A DNA stretch of 18,547 nt from DASTQL01 sp035761805 (GCA_035761805.1 DASTQL010000009.1:1-18547); one strand, 5' to 3'. Numbered from the stretch's first letter, positions 5,259-13,399 are shown. A program made the numbers and translations. Notes: generated by a model not told the origin, from the sequence alone.

Positions 5259-7826
5259 TCAGGACGCGAGCCCGAGCTCCGTTGCCCGTACGGCCGCCTC
5301 CTTGCGCGAGCCAACGCCGAGCCGCCCGAGGACGGCGGAGACGTGGTGGTCCACCGTCCGGACCGACACGACCAGGCGCTCGGCGATCTCGGCGTTGGTG
5401 AGCCCGCCGGCCAGCAGCCGGAGCACCTCGACCTGGCGGTCGGTCAGGCCGGCGGGGTTGGCCCGGGTCCGGGTGATCGGGCCGCGGGGGACCGACGACA
5501 CCCCGCCCGCCCGCAGCCGTGCCCTGACCCGCGCGGAAGCCGCAGGGGCGCCCAGCAGGTCGAGCGCCGCCAGGCCCTCCAGCGCCTCGTCCGTGTCAGC
5601 GGACCACGCCCGGGCGAGGGCGGCCTCGTAGGGCTGGCCGACGCGGTCCCACACCGCGGCCGACTCGCCGGACCGGCCGGCCAGGTCGAGCGCGAAGCCC
5701 TCCGGACACCCGGGGAAGGCCTCGGCGGCCCGGCCCCCCCGCCGTACGTGGAACAGGCGGTCACCCGTGAACCACCGCCAGGCGGCGTCGCGACCGGGCA
5801 AGTCGACCTCCGGGGGAGGTGACCCGGTGAGCCAGGCGACCTCGGCCTCGGCGGCGAGCACAGGGCCGAGACGGAAGAGCTCGCCGCTCGTCCCGGCCAC
5901 CTCCCGGGCCTCGGCCAGCAGGTCGGTGGCGGACTCGTCCCCCCTCCGGGCGAGCACCCGGGCCAGCAGGGCCAGCGGGCGTGCCCGCGCCACCCCGGCG
6001 TCGTCGGCCGGGTCGGCCAGTACCTCCAGCTCCTCCTCAGCCGCGGCCAGGTCCCCTCGCCGGACGAGGAGCTCGGCCCGCAGGTCACGCAGGTGGTACT
6101 CCCCGTACGCGACCTCGGAGTCGGCGGCGAGAAGCAGCCCGAGCTCGATCCACCCGGCGGCGTCGTCGAGCCGGGGGACCCGGAGCAGGTGCGCCCCAGC
6201 GTTGGCGCAGGCACGGATCCCGGTCTCGTGCAGCCCCTCGCGGCGGGCCAGGTCGGCGGCCTCCTGCAGGCGGGCCAGTCCCGACTCGTCGCCCACCTCG
6301 AGCAGGGCAGCGCCGAGGTTGACCAGGGCGCCGGCCTCCGCGGGCGGGTGCCCCACCTCGCGGGCCAGGTCGATGGCCGCGCGGGCCTCGCGGACCGCCT
6401 CCTCGTCCCGGTGGTCGAGCATGTCCAGCCGGCTGAGGTGCGCCAGGGCCATCGCGTGGACGGGGGAGGGCGGCAGCGGTTCGAGCACGCTCGCCGCCCG
6501 CTCGGCCGGGGGGCGCGCGGCCGACTGCCCGCCGTCGAAGTACGCCGCCCGCGACAACACCAGCAGTGCCTCGGCCACCCGCCCCGCGTCGCCGACGGCC
6601 TCCCAGTCCCTGACCGCCTCGGCCGCTGCTTCCGACGCCTCGCGGTGCCGCCCCGCGAGCTGCAGCTCGTACGCCTGCTCGGTGCGCAGCGCCGCCCGTA
6701 CGGGGGGATCGAGCGCCGCCGCGTGGGCGAGTACCTGCCCGTACGAGATCAGCGCCTGGCGGTGGCTGCCCAGCCGGGACGCCTCGCGGGCGGCCACCGG
6801 TCCGTACGTGAGGACGTGCTCCAGCGAGCCGGCGGCGACGGCGTGGTGGAGCACCCGGCCCGGGTCGCCCCCGGCGGCGACGAGGGCGTCGGCGACAGCG
6901 CGGTGGTGTCGGACGAGGGCGGTGCCCGGCGCGTCCTCCTCGACGATCCGGCGGACCAGCTCGTGGGTGAAGCGGACCGTGGGTCCGGCGACCTCGACCA
7001 GGCCGCGCTGCTCGGCCTCGGTCAGGGCCGCCTCGTCGTCGCCGAGGACCTGCGGCAGCAGCCAGGAGTCCAGCCCGCCGGGGACGACGGCCAGCCGCTC
7101 GAGGGCGCGCTGTGCACCCAGGGACAGCCGGTGCAGGCGGGCCAGGACGGCGTCCCTTGCCGTGAGGGGCACGCCGGTCGAGGGGTCGGCCAGCGCCGCC
7201 TGGACGTAGAACGGGTTGCCCGCGCTGAGCCGGACCAGCTCGGTGGGATCCCGCAGACCGGCCTGCTGGGCGAGCCCGGCGACGGCCCGGTCGGACAGCC
7301 TCGCCGGCCGCAGGCGCAGCACGTGCGGGCCGACCAGGTCACCGAGCACGCGGAAGAGCGGGTCCTCGCGGCCGACCTCGTCGTCGCGGTAGGTGAGCAC
7401 GAGCACCAAGCGCATGGTCGCTGCGCGCCGGCCCAGCAGGCGCACCGCGTCGAGCGTCGCGTCGTCCGCCCAGTGCGTGTCCTCGACGACGGCCACGGTG
7501 ACCCGGTGTGGGTCGGTGAGCTCTTCCCGTACGGCGTCGAGGGCGGCGTCCCGTGAGACTCCTGCCGCCAGCGCCCGCTCCAGGGGGCCGTCCGAGGCGG
7601 CCATGTCGCGGAAGGGGCTGAGCGCGCGGGGGGTGGTCAGGTCGTCGCAGGCGCCGGTGAGCACCCGGGTGCGACCACGGGCGTCGTCGAGGAAGGCGCG
7701 CACCAGGCTGGTCTTGCCGATCCCCGCCTCGCCGGAGACGAGGACGACCGCGCCCTGGCCACCCTGGGCCGGCTCCAGGGTGGCCAGGAGGCTCCCCAGC
7801 TCGTCGTCGCGCTCCAGCAACGGCAT
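5259..7826 (-). CDS. LAL-type LuxR transcriptional regulator with N-terminal AAA/NTPase domain
   Basis: The 855-residue protein has the layout of large ATP-binding LuxR (LAL/MalT-like) regulators. An N-terminal NTPase carries Walker A GEAGIGKT at residues 32-39 and Walker B VAVVEDTHWAD around 111-121. A long alanine/leucine-rich helical-repeat (TPR-like) middle spans roughly 400-750. A C-terminal LuxR helix-turn-helix occupies the last ~60 residues (LTDRQVEVLRLLAGG, then LTNAEIAERL and VRTVDHHV). These proteins bind a ligand through the repeat region and switch on transcription in an ATP-dependent way. The ATG at 7826 starts MPLLERDDEL, the usual opening. It has no ribosome binding site but a TAGCCT hexamer seven bases upstream, pointing to a leaderless mRNA. 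It is divergent from the peptidase gene, a possible target. Confidence 0.92.
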   Translation of the reverse strand: MPLLERDDELGSLLATLEPAQGGQGAVVLVSGEAGIGKTSLVRAFLDDARGRTRVLTGACDDLTTPRALSPFRDMAASDGPLERALAAGVSRDAALDAVREELTDPHRVTVAVVEDTHWADDATLDAVRLLGRRAATMRLVLVLTYRDDEVGREDPLFRVLGDLVGPHVLRLRPARLSDRAVAGLAQQAGLRDPTELVRLSAGNPFYVQAALADPSTGVPLTARDAVLARLHRLSLGAQRALERLAVVPGGLDSWLLPQVLGDDEAALTEAEQRGLVEVAGPTVRFTHELVRRIVEEDAPGTALVRHHRAVADALVAAGGDPGRVLHHAVAAGSLEHVLTYGPVAAREASRLGSHRQALISYGQVLAHAAALDPPVRAALRTEQAYELQLAGRHREASEAAAEAVRDWEAVGDAGRVAEALLVLSRAAYFDGGQSAARPPAERAASVLEPLPPSPVHAMALAHLSRLDMLDHRDEEAVREARAAIDLAREVGHPPAEAGALVNLGAALLEVGDESGLARLQEAADLARREGLHETGIRACANAGAHLLRVPRLDDAAGWIELGLLLAADSEVAYGEYHLRDLRAELLVRRGDLAAAEEELEVLADPADDAGVARARPLALLARVLARRGDESATDLLAEAREVAGTSGELFRLGPVLAAEAEVAWLTGSPPPEVDLPGRDAAWRWFTGDRLFHVRRGGRAAEAFPGCPEGFALDLAGRSGESAAVWDRVGQPYEAALARAWSADTDEALEGLAALDLLGAPAASARVRARLRAGGVSSVPRGPITRTRANPAGLTDRQVEVLRLLAGGLTNAEIAERLVVSVRTVDHHVSAVLGRLGVGSRKEAAVRATELGLAS

Positions 7827-7833
7827 GGGCCGG

Positions 7834-7839
7834 AGGCTA
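7834..7839 (-). promoter_or_regulatory. Putative -10 element for leaderless luxR-type mRNA
   Basis: On the minus strand TAGCCT (TANNNT type) ends seven bases before the ATG at 7826, which would put the transcription start at or next to the start codon. No -35 match is seen, as is common in actinobacteria. Confidence 0.4.
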
Positions 7840-7936
7840 GTGGGATCGGCCTGTTCCCGCCCGATGTTCACGAGTCGCTGCGCCGGATCGCGGGGCTCGG
7901 CGCGGGTCGTGGGACGCCGGAAGGATCGTCGATCTC

Positions 7937-7966
7937 TTGACTGAGCGGGGAACCGCCCACGAGTGT
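7937..7966 (+). promoter_or_regulatory. Possible promoter of the aminopeptidase gene
   Basis: TTGACT at 7937-7942 matches a -35 consensus. With an 18-bp spacer, GAGTGT at 7961-7966 is a weak -10. This would give a leader of about 50 nt before the GTG at 8025, whose ribosome binding site is clear. The -10 is poor, so the call is tentative. Confidence 0.35.
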
Positions 7967-8024
7967 GGCCCCGATCCTGATCGGGCCGCGACCCGCGCGG
8001 CTCGCGTCCACCGAGGGGGTCGAC

Positions 8025-9593
8025 GTGCACAGATCCGCCGTCCGAACCGGGATCGCCGCGTTGGCGGTGACCGGTCTGCTCGCCGCAACGCTGCCGTCGG
8101 CGGCTGCGCCGAACAACAACAACTCGGAGAAGCTCAGGGCTGCCGTGGACGTGGCCGGTGTTCGGGCCCACCAGGCCGCCCTCCAGGCCGTCAGCGACGA
8201 CGGGGGCGGCAACCGGCTGTCCGGCACCGCGGGGTACGACGGGTCGGCCGGCTACGTCGCCGACCGGGCCGCGGCCGCCGGCTACGACGTCTCGGTTCAG
8301 AAGTTCCAGTACGAGCTGACCTTCCTCGCGGACTTCGCTCCGCCCGTGCTGGACGTCGTGGGTGGACAAGAGTTCGTGCCCGGCATAGCCGGCGCGAGTC
8401 TCGGCGGCGACTTCGGCTCGATGTTCAAGAGCACGGCGTACGGCGTCGACGTGACCGCGCCTGTCTGGGCAGCCGACCTGGTGCTGCCGCCGGCCGCTGT
8501 GCCCAACACGAGCACCAGCGGCTGCGAGGAGGAGGACTACGCCGGGATGCCTCCAGGCGCGATCATCCTGGTCCAGCGGGGCACCTGCACCTTCGCCGAC
8601 AAGTTCACGCTGGCCGACAGCGTCGGGGCCGCTGGCATGGTGTTCTTCAACGAGGGGCAACCCGGCCGCGAGGTTCCGCTCTGGTTCAACTTCGACGGGC
8701 TCGACATCCCGACCGTGGCGGCGACGGTCGAGACCGCGACCGTGCTCTCCAACGGCGTGCTGCAGGGCCTGACCGGTCTCGAGGCGCACCTGAAGATCGA
8801 CTGGCGGCCCGGTACGTACGAGACCAGCAACGTCATCGCCGAGACGCCCGAGGGTGACCCGGACAACGTGGTCGTGGTCGGTGCACACCTCGACAGCGTC
8901 GGCGTCGGGCCCGGCATCCAGGACAACGGCTCCGGGTCGGCGGCCATCCTGGAGATCGCCGAGGAGATGGCCAAGGTCAAGCCGCGCAACCAGGTGCGCT
9001 TCATGTGGTTCGGCGCGGAGGAGTCGGGCCTGCTCGGCTCGGAGGCCTACGTCGCCTCGCTCACCCGAGCCGAAAAGGCCCAGATCGCGGCGATGCTGAA
9101 CTTCGACATGATCGGGTCGCCGAACTTCGTCCGGTTCGTCTACGACGGCGACCTGTCCGACTCCACCCCACCGCCCGGCGGCGCTCCCGAGGGATCCGCC
9201 CAGATCGAGCGGCTCTTCCTCGACTACTTCGCATCGCAGGGGCTGGCTACCGAGCCCACCCCCTTCGATGGTCGCTCCGACTACGGTCCCTTCATCGCGG
9301 CCGGCATCCCGGCCGGTGGGCTCTTCACCGGCGCCGAGGGGATCAAGACAGCCGCGCAGCAGGCGGTGTACGGCGGCACAGCAGGGGAGCAGTACGACCA
9401 GTGCTACCACCTGGGCTGCGACGACTTCGACAACGTCAGCCTCACGGCGCTCGACCAGATGGCCGACGCTGCGGCGCACGCCACGATCTCGCTGGCCCAG
9501 AGCACGGCGATCGTCAACGGGGTCAGGGGCAAGGGCAACTTCAACCCGCGCCCCGAGCACCCCGAGCCGCTCGTCCCGGCAGGCGGCCGCTGA
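8025..9593 (+). CDS. Secreted M28-family zinc aminopeptidase with PA domain
   Basis: The 522-residue product starts with a Sec signal peptide (HRSAVRTG, a hydrophobic core at residues ~9-22, ending near PSAAA at 24-28). A PA (protease-associated) insert spans ~140-250, with Cys167/Cys188 likely paired. The M28 catalytic domain is at ~265-495. The co-catalytic di-zinc site is complete: His288 and Asp300 (AHLDS, QDNGSGS), base Glu332 with ligand Glu333 (GAEESG), Asp361 (NFDMIGS) and His462 (CYHLGC). The Cys460/Cys465 pair and the whole catalytic half resemble Streptomyces griseus aminopeptidase. It should remove N-terminal, probably hydrophobic, residues from extracellular peptides. GTG 8025 is chosen for the GAGGGGG six bases upstream and the immediate signal peptide. 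It is divergent from the LuxR gene. Confidence 0.94.
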   Translation: MHRSAVRTGIAALAVTGLLAATLPSAAAPNNNNSEKLRAAVDVAGVRAHQAALQAVSDDGGGNRLSGTAGYDGSAGYVADRAAAAGYDVSVQKFQYELTFLADFAPPVLDVVGGQEFVPGIAGASLGGDFGSMFKSTAYGVDVTAPVWAADLVLPPAAVPNTSTSGCEEEDYAGMPPGAIILVQRGTCTFADKFTLADSVGAAGMVFFNEGQPGREVPLWFNFDGLDIPTVAATVETATVLSNGVLQGLTGLEAHLKIDWRPGTYETSNVIAETPEGDPDNVVVVGAHLDSVGVGPGIQDNGSGSAAILEIAEEMAKVKPRNQVRFMWFGAEESGLLGSEAYVASLTRAEKAQIAAMLNFDMIGSPNFVRFVYDGDLSDSTPPPGGAPEGSAQIERLFLDYFASQGLATEPTPFDGRSDYGPFIAAGIPAGGLFTGAEGIKTAAQQAVYGGTAGEQYDQCYHLGCDDFDNVSLTALDQMADAAAHATISLAQSTAIVNGVRGKGNFNPRPEHPEPLVPAGGR

Positions 9594-9617
9594 CCGCCGC
9601 CTCAGCAGGCCACGGAT

Positions 9618-9663
9618 GTCACGACCCGCCGGTTGGACGCGCGTCTGTCCGGCGGGTCGTGAC
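9618..9663. terminator. Bidirectional hairpin terminator between convergent genes
   Basis: GTCACGACCCGCCGG (9618-9632) and CCGGCGGGTCGTGAC (9649-9663) are perfect 15-bp complements around a 16-nt loop. The hairpin lies 25 bp after the aminopeptidase stop and 24 bp before the end of the convergent helicase gene, so it can serve both. There is no T-tract, as is usual for hairpin terminators in such genomes. Confidence 0.75.
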
Positions 9664-9666
9664 CAT

Positions 9667-9686
9667 CCGGCCCAGCGCCGGGCCGG
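9667..9686. terminator. Second short hairpin next to the helicase stop
   Basis: CCGGCCC (9667-9673) and GGGCCGG (9680-9686) pair around a 6-nt loop, directly abutting the helicase stop codon. It may strengthen termination of the minus-strand transcript. Confidence 0.4.
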
Positions 9687-11336
9687 TCACACCTCGCCGG
9701 ACAGCACGTCCTCGGCGTCCACGATCCGGTAGGCGTAGCCCTGCTCGGCCAGGAACCGCTGGCGGTGCTGGGCGTAGTCCTGGTCGAGGGTGTCGCGGGC
9801 CACCACGGCGTAGAACCGGGCGGTCCGGCCGTCGGACTTCGGGCGGAGTACGCGGCCGAGCCGCTGGGCTTCCTCCTGCCGCGACCCGAAGCTCCCGCTG
9901 ACCTGGACGGCCACCGACGCCTCCGGCAGGTCGATTGAGAAGTTGGCGACCTTGGACACGACGAGCACCGGGACCTCGCCGGCCCGGAAGGCGTCGAAGA
10001 GCCGCTGCCGCTCACGTACGGTCGTCTCGCCCTTGACCACCGGGGCGTCGAGGCGTTCGGCCAGGTCGTCGAGCTGGTCGATGTACTGCCCGATGACCAG
10101 CGTCGGCTCACCGGCGTGGTGCTGCAGCAGCTGCTCGACGACGCGGGTCTTGGTGTCGGTGCTCGAGCACAGCCGGTAGCGCGCGTCCGGCTCCGCGGTG
10201 GCGTAGGCGAGGCGCTCCGCCTCCGGCAGCGTGACCCGGACCTCGACGCAGTCGGCCGGCGCGATCCAGCCCTGCGCCTCGATCTCCTTCCACGGCGCGT
10301 CGTAGCGCTTGGGCCCGATCAGGGTGAACACGTCGTCCTCGCGGCCGTCCTCCCGTACGAGGGTCGCCGTCAGGCCCAGCCGACGGCGGGCCTGCAGGTC
10401 GGCGGTCATCCGGAAGATCGGCGCGGGCAGGAGGTGCACCTCGTCGTAGACGACGAGCCCCCAGTCGCGGGCGTCGAGGAGCTCGAGGTGGGTGTAGACC
10501 CCTTTGCGCCGCGTGGTCATCACCTGGTACGTGGCGATGGTGACGGGCCGGATCTCCTTGCGGGCGCCCGAGTACTCGCCGATCTCGTCCTCGGTGAGAC
10601 TCGTCCGCCGGAGCAGCTCGTCGCGCCACTGCCGAGCGGCGACGGTGTTGGTGACGAGGATCAGCGTGGTCGCCTGGGCCCGCGCCATGGCCCCTGCCCC
10701 GACGAGCGTCTTACCGGCCCCGCACGGGAGCACGACGACCCCCGACCCGCCGTGCCAGAAGCCCTCGACGGCAGCGACCTGGTACGGGCGGAGCGCCCAG
10801 CGGTCGGTCATCAGCTCGATCGGGTGGGCCTCGCCGTCGACGTAGCCGGCCAGGTCCTCGGCCGGCCAGCCCAGCTTGATGAGCGCCTGCTTGAGGGCGC
10901 CGCGCTCGGACGGGTGGACGACCACGGTGTCCTCGGCGACCCGGGCACCGGTGAGGGGGGCGACCCGCTTGGACCGGAGCACCTCCTCGAGCACCGGCCG
11001 GTCCGTGCCGTGCAGGACCAGGCCGTGGGTGGGGTGGTTCTCGAGGCGGAGCCGCCCGTAGCGGCTCATCGTCTCGGCGACGTCGACGAGGAGCGCGTGG
11101 GGGACGGGGTAGCGGCTGTACGTGAGAAGCGTGTCGACGACCTGCTCGGCGTCATGCCCGGCGGCGCGGGCGTTCCACAGGCCGAGGGGGGTGAGCCGGT
11201 ACGTGTGGACGTGCTCGGGCGACCGCTCCAGCTCGGCGAACGGCGCGATGGCCCGTCGGCAGGCGTCCGCCTGGTCGTTGTCGACCTCCAGCAGCAGCGT
11301 CTTGTCGCTCTGGACGATGAGAGGTCCGTCGGTCAC
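9687..11336 (-). CDS. XPB-type DNA repair helicase (SF2)
   Basis: The 549-residue protein is an actinobacterial XPB/Ssl2-like helicase. Residues ~5-110 form an N-terminal helicase-associated domain (PLIVQSDKTLLLEV, then a YSRYPVP segment). Core motifs follow in order: RPYQ at 183-186, Walker A PCGAGKT 204-210, the DEVH box 298-301, TAT 323-325, the XPB hallmark RED at 328-330, and motif VI QRLGRVLRP 491-499. XPB proteins translocate 3'-5' on DNA and act in repair; the bacterial partner is often the nuclease Bax1, which I do not see here. GTG at 11336 is chosen for the GGAAGG about six bases upstream and the known short N-terminus. A second protein with the same N-terminal domain type lies at 17444-18547. 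Confidence 0.95.
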   Translation of the reverse strand: MTDGPLIVQSDKTLLLEVDNDQADACRRAIAPFAELERSPEHVHTYRLTPLGLWNARAAGHDAEQVVDTLLTYSRYPVPHALLVDVAETMSRYGRLRLENHPTHGLVLHGTDRPVLEEVLRSKRVAPLTGARVAEDTVVVHPSERGALKQALIKLGWPAEDLAGYVDGEAHPIELMTDRWALRPYQVAAVEGFWHGGSGVVVLPCGAGKTLVGAGAMARAQATTLILVTNTVAARQWRDELLRRTSLTEDEIGEYSGARKEIRPVTIATYQVMTTRRKGVYTHLELLDARDWGLVVYDEVHLLPAPIFRMTADLQARRRLGLTATLVREDGREDDVFTLIGPKRYDAPWKEIEAQGWIAPADCVEVRVTLPEAERLAYATAEPDARYRLCSSTDTKTRVVEQLLQHHAGEPTLVIGQYIDQLDDLAERLDAPVVKGETTVRERQRLFDAFRAGEVPVLVVSKVANFSIDLPEASVAVQVSGSFGSRQEEAQRLGRVLRPKSDGRTARFYAVVARDTLDQDYAQHRQRFLAEQGYAYRIVDAEDVLSGEV

Positions 11337-11543
11337 GTGCGGCCTTCCGGGTCGGGGGCACCAGTGTCCCCAACACGTCGGCGGCCCTGGTGCTTCCTCC
11401 GTGCGGCGGCGAGCCTGCCGGCAGGGGCGCCCGAGCCCGCGCCCGGCTGCTGACGTCGGTGTCGGCGTCGCGACGGTGGAGCTGATCGACTCGGCGGCCC
11501 GCGCGACCAGGGAGCCCCCTTCCGGCGCGCGGACCACCTGGCG
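11337..11543. other. Gap upstream of the XPB helicase
   Basis: These 207 bp lie between the helicase start and the end of the DapA-like gene, both on the minus strand. They should hold the helicase promoter, but I see no clear -35/-10, no strong hairpin and no credible small gene. Only the GGAAGG ribosome binding site just before 11336 is evident. Confidence 0.45.
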
Positions 11544-12305
11544 TCAGGCCAGCCGGGTGTGGGGCGGGAAGCCGTAGCGCTCGGCGGCGAGGCGTTTGAC
11601 GGCGGCCGGGCCACCGGCGCGCGTGGCCAGGTGCACGGCGAGCAGGTCGCGTTGGGCCTCGACGGCGCCGCCGAAGGCCCGGGCTGCCAGCACGGGCTCG
11701 ACGTTGGCGGCGGCCAGGATCGCTCCGGCGGCACCCAGCGGTCCCGCCGCGGACAGCAGGGCCGAGGAGCCGGTGTAGGTCCGGCCGGGGAAGGTCGCAA
11801 GGATCTCGAGCAGCCGTTCCAGGTCGCCGGTGGAGTCCTTGACGCCCGCGACGGGCAGCCCGGCGAGCAGGTCGACCGGGATGCCCGGGGCCGACATGGC
11901 GGGGAAGTGGTAGGCGAGCACCGGGTGGCCCTCGGCCGCTGACGCAACGGCCTCGTAGTACGGCGTGGGGTCGGCCACCCCGCGTGGCGAGAGCACCAGG
12001 ACGCCGTCGGCCCCGGCGTCCAGTGCCGCCCGGGTGCGGGCGACGGCCTGACCGCTCCACGTCCCACCCGTACCGGCGATCACGGGGACGCCGACGGGGA
12101 CGGCATCTCGCACGGAGGAGACGAGCGCGAGGCGTTCGGCGTCGTCGAGGGTCTCCGCCTCGCCGGTGCTGCCGGCGACGACGACGGCGCGCATACCCGA
12201 GTGGACGAGGCGGACGGCGAGGTCGGCCGTCGCGGAGCAGTCGACGCGGAGCCGGGTGTCGAAGGCGGTGACGAGTGCGACCCCGACCCCGCTGAAGAGC
12301 GTCAC
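11544..12305 (-). CDS. DapA-family (N-acetylneuraminate lyase/DHDPS superfamily) lyase or aldolase
   Basis: The 253-residue TIM-barrel protein carries the superfamily marks: GSTGE at residues 45-49 (pyruvate carboxylate binding), the YHFP motif with Tyr132, and Schiff-base Lys156 in GVKDSTGD. Members condense or split pyruvate with an aldehyde, or dehydrate keto-deoxy sugar acids. True DapA enzymes are about 290-300 residues; this one is some 40 shorter, mainly at the C-terminal helices. Together with its partner, this makes lysine biosynthesis an unlikely role. Its ATG overlaps the stop of the upstream beta-hydroxyacid dehydrogenase (ATGA). A keto-deoxy sugar acid or hydroxy-oxo acid aldolase whose product is handled by the dehydrogenase is plausible, but the substrate cannot be named. 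Confidence 0.87.
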   Translation of the reverse strand: MTLFSGVGVALVTAFDTRLRVDCSATADLAVRLVHSGMRAVVVAGSTGEAETLDDAERLALVSSVRDAVPVGVPVIAGTGGTWSGQAVARTRAALDAGADGVLVLSPRGVADPTPYYEAVASAAEGHPVLAYHFPAMSAPGIPVDLLAGLPVAGVKDSTGDLERLLEILATFPGRTYTGSSALLSAAGPLGAAGAILAAANVEPVLAARAFGGAVEAQRDLLAVHLATRAGGPAAVKRLAAERYGFPPHTRLA

Positions 12306-13198
12306 CGGCGCCCACCGACGGTGAATCCCGAGAGCCGCTCGAGCGCCTTGACCAGCGCATGGTTGCCCTCGCCGCCGAGCCCGTCGTGCTGGAGGGTGCG
12401 GTAGAGCTGCGACACGAGAGACGTGGCCACCACCGGCAGTCCGAGCTCGTCGGCGGCCTCGAGCACGAGGCGCAGGTCCTTCTGCTGGAGGTCGACGGTG
12501 AAGCCGGGGCGCCAGTCGCGGGCGACGACCTGGGGCCCGCGGTTGCTGAGCATCCAGGACCCGCCGGCACCGTTCTCGACGGCGCGGATCGCGGTGAGCG
12601 GGTCGAGCCCCCCGGCCTCGGCGAGCAGCAGCGCCTCGGAGACGCCGAGCATCGTGACGACGACGAGGACCTGGTTGACCAGCTTGCAGGTCTGGCCGGC
12701 GCCGACCGGTCCGACGTGGGTGACGCTGGACCCGATGGCCCGGAGGTAGGGGTCGGCGGCGGTGACCGCCTCGTCGGTGCCTCCGACCATGACCGACAGC
12801 GTTCCGTTGGCCGCCCCCTCTGAGCCACCGCTCACCGGTGCGTCGGCGAACGCCACGCCCCGGTCGGCCAGGGCGGCCGCCACCCGCCGGGTCGCCGCGG
12901 GGCTGATCGTCGAGCAGTCGATGACCAGCGAGTCCTCACCGAGGCCGTGGACCAGCCCCTCCTCGCCCAGCACGACCTGCTCGACGTCGGGAGTGTCGCT
13001 GACGCAGACCAGGACGGCGTCGGATCGCCAGGCCAGGTCCGGGAGGTCGTCCGCGACCGCCATCCCCTCGGCGGCGAGGGCCTCGGCGCGGCCCCTCGTC
13101 CGGTTCCAGACGACGACGTCGAAGCCGGCGCGCTGCAGGTTGCGGGCCATGCCGGAGCCCATGATCCCGAGCCCGGCCATGCCGACGGTGGTGGTCAC
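12302..13198 (-). CDS. Beta-hydroxyacid dehydrogenase (3-hydroxyisobutyrate dehydrogenase/tartronate semialdehyde reductase family)
   Basis: The 298-residue protein has the two-domain plan of the family. An N-terminal Rossmann fold carries GLGIMG at 9-14. The substrate loop DAPVSGG is at 119-125 followed by GTLSVMVGG. The catalytic Lys172 sits in GAGQTCKLVNQ, and an all-helical C-terminal half follows. WNRT after the second strand, where Arg follows Asn, suggests NADP(H) rather than NAD(H), as in similar reductases. GTG 13198 (giving TTTVGMAGLGIMG) is preferred because a TACGGT hexamer lies seven bases upstream, the spacing of a leaderless start. GTG 13207, adding three residues, is the alternative. 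The gene is first in a two-gene unit with the DapA-like gene, whose start it overlaps. Confidence 0.9.
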   Translation of the reverse strand: MTTTVGMAGLGIMGSGMARNLQRAGFDVVVWNRTRGRAEALAAEGMAVADDLPDLAWRSDAVLVCVSDTPDVEQVVLGEEGLVHGLGEDSLVIDCSTISPAATRRVAAALADRGVAFADAPVSGGSEGAANGTLSVMVGGTDEAVTAADPYLRAIGSSVTHVGPVGAGQTCKLVNQVLVVVTMLGVSEALLLAEAGGLDPLTAIRAVENGAGGSWMLSNRGPQVVARDWRPGFTVDLQQKDLRLVLEAADELGLPVVATSLVSQLYRTLQHDGLGGEGNHALVKALERLSGFTVGGRR

Positions 13199-13205
13199 GC
13201 CCGCC

Positions 13206-13211
13206 ACCGTA
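13206..13211 (-). promoter_or_regulatory. Putative -10 element for leaderless dehydrogenase mRNA
   Basis: On the minus strand TACGGT is followed by seven bases and then the GTG at 13198. The identical hexamer and spacing occur before the ABC ATPase gene. Confidence 0.35.
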
Positions 13212-13229
13212 CGGGGGAGGTCGCTCCCT

Positions 13230-13284
13230 GATCGGCGTGGGCTGCAGGTCCCGCGAGGCGGGACGTGGGCCCCACGGTGATCTC
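13230..13284. repeat. 55-bp direct repeat, copy 1
   Basis: This copy runs from GATCGGCGTGGGCTGCAGG to CCCCACGGTGATCTC and matches the 13314-13367 copy at all but a handful of bases. It can fold: inner arms GTCCCGC/GCGGGAC around GAG, and outer arms GATC-nn-CGTGGG/CCCACG-nn-GATC. It lies just upstream of the dehydrogenase start. Confidence 0.8.
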
Positions 13285-13313
13285 ACGGTCCTGGGGTGGG
13301 GCCGGGTGCTCAT

Positions 13314-13367
13314 GATCGGCGTGGGCTGGAGGTCCCGGGGGCGGGACGTGGACCCCACGGTGATCTC
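13314..13367. repeat. 54-bp direct repeat, copy 2
   Basis: This is the second copy of the unit at 13230-13284, separated from it by 29 bp of unlike sequence. Differences fall mostly in the loop of the inner hairpin (now GTCCCG/CGGGAC around four G) and at single positions, so the pairing is kept. It lies 32 bp after the ABC permease stop and could serve as its terminator. Confidence 0.8.
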
Positions 13368-13399
13368 CAGGCCCGGGCGGGGCGAGGGCGTGCCAGTCC

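Noticed and set aside
7827..9560. The LuxR reading frame stays open for another 1.7 kb upstream, antisense to the peptidase gene
   Set aside because: The extension is arginine/glycine/aspartate-rich shadow sequence without motifs; the peptidase on the other strand has a complete catalytic site, and the regulator's normal start is at 7826.
11544..12305. Annotation as lysine-pathway dapA
   Set aside because: Too short, paired with a beta-hydroxyacid dehydrogenase rather than dapB or other lysine genes; only the superfamily is supported.
13230..13367. Could the two 55-bp repeats be a small CRISPR array?
   Set aside because: Only two copies with one 29-bp spacer, inexact repeats, 55 bp is too long for a repeat, and no cas gene is near.
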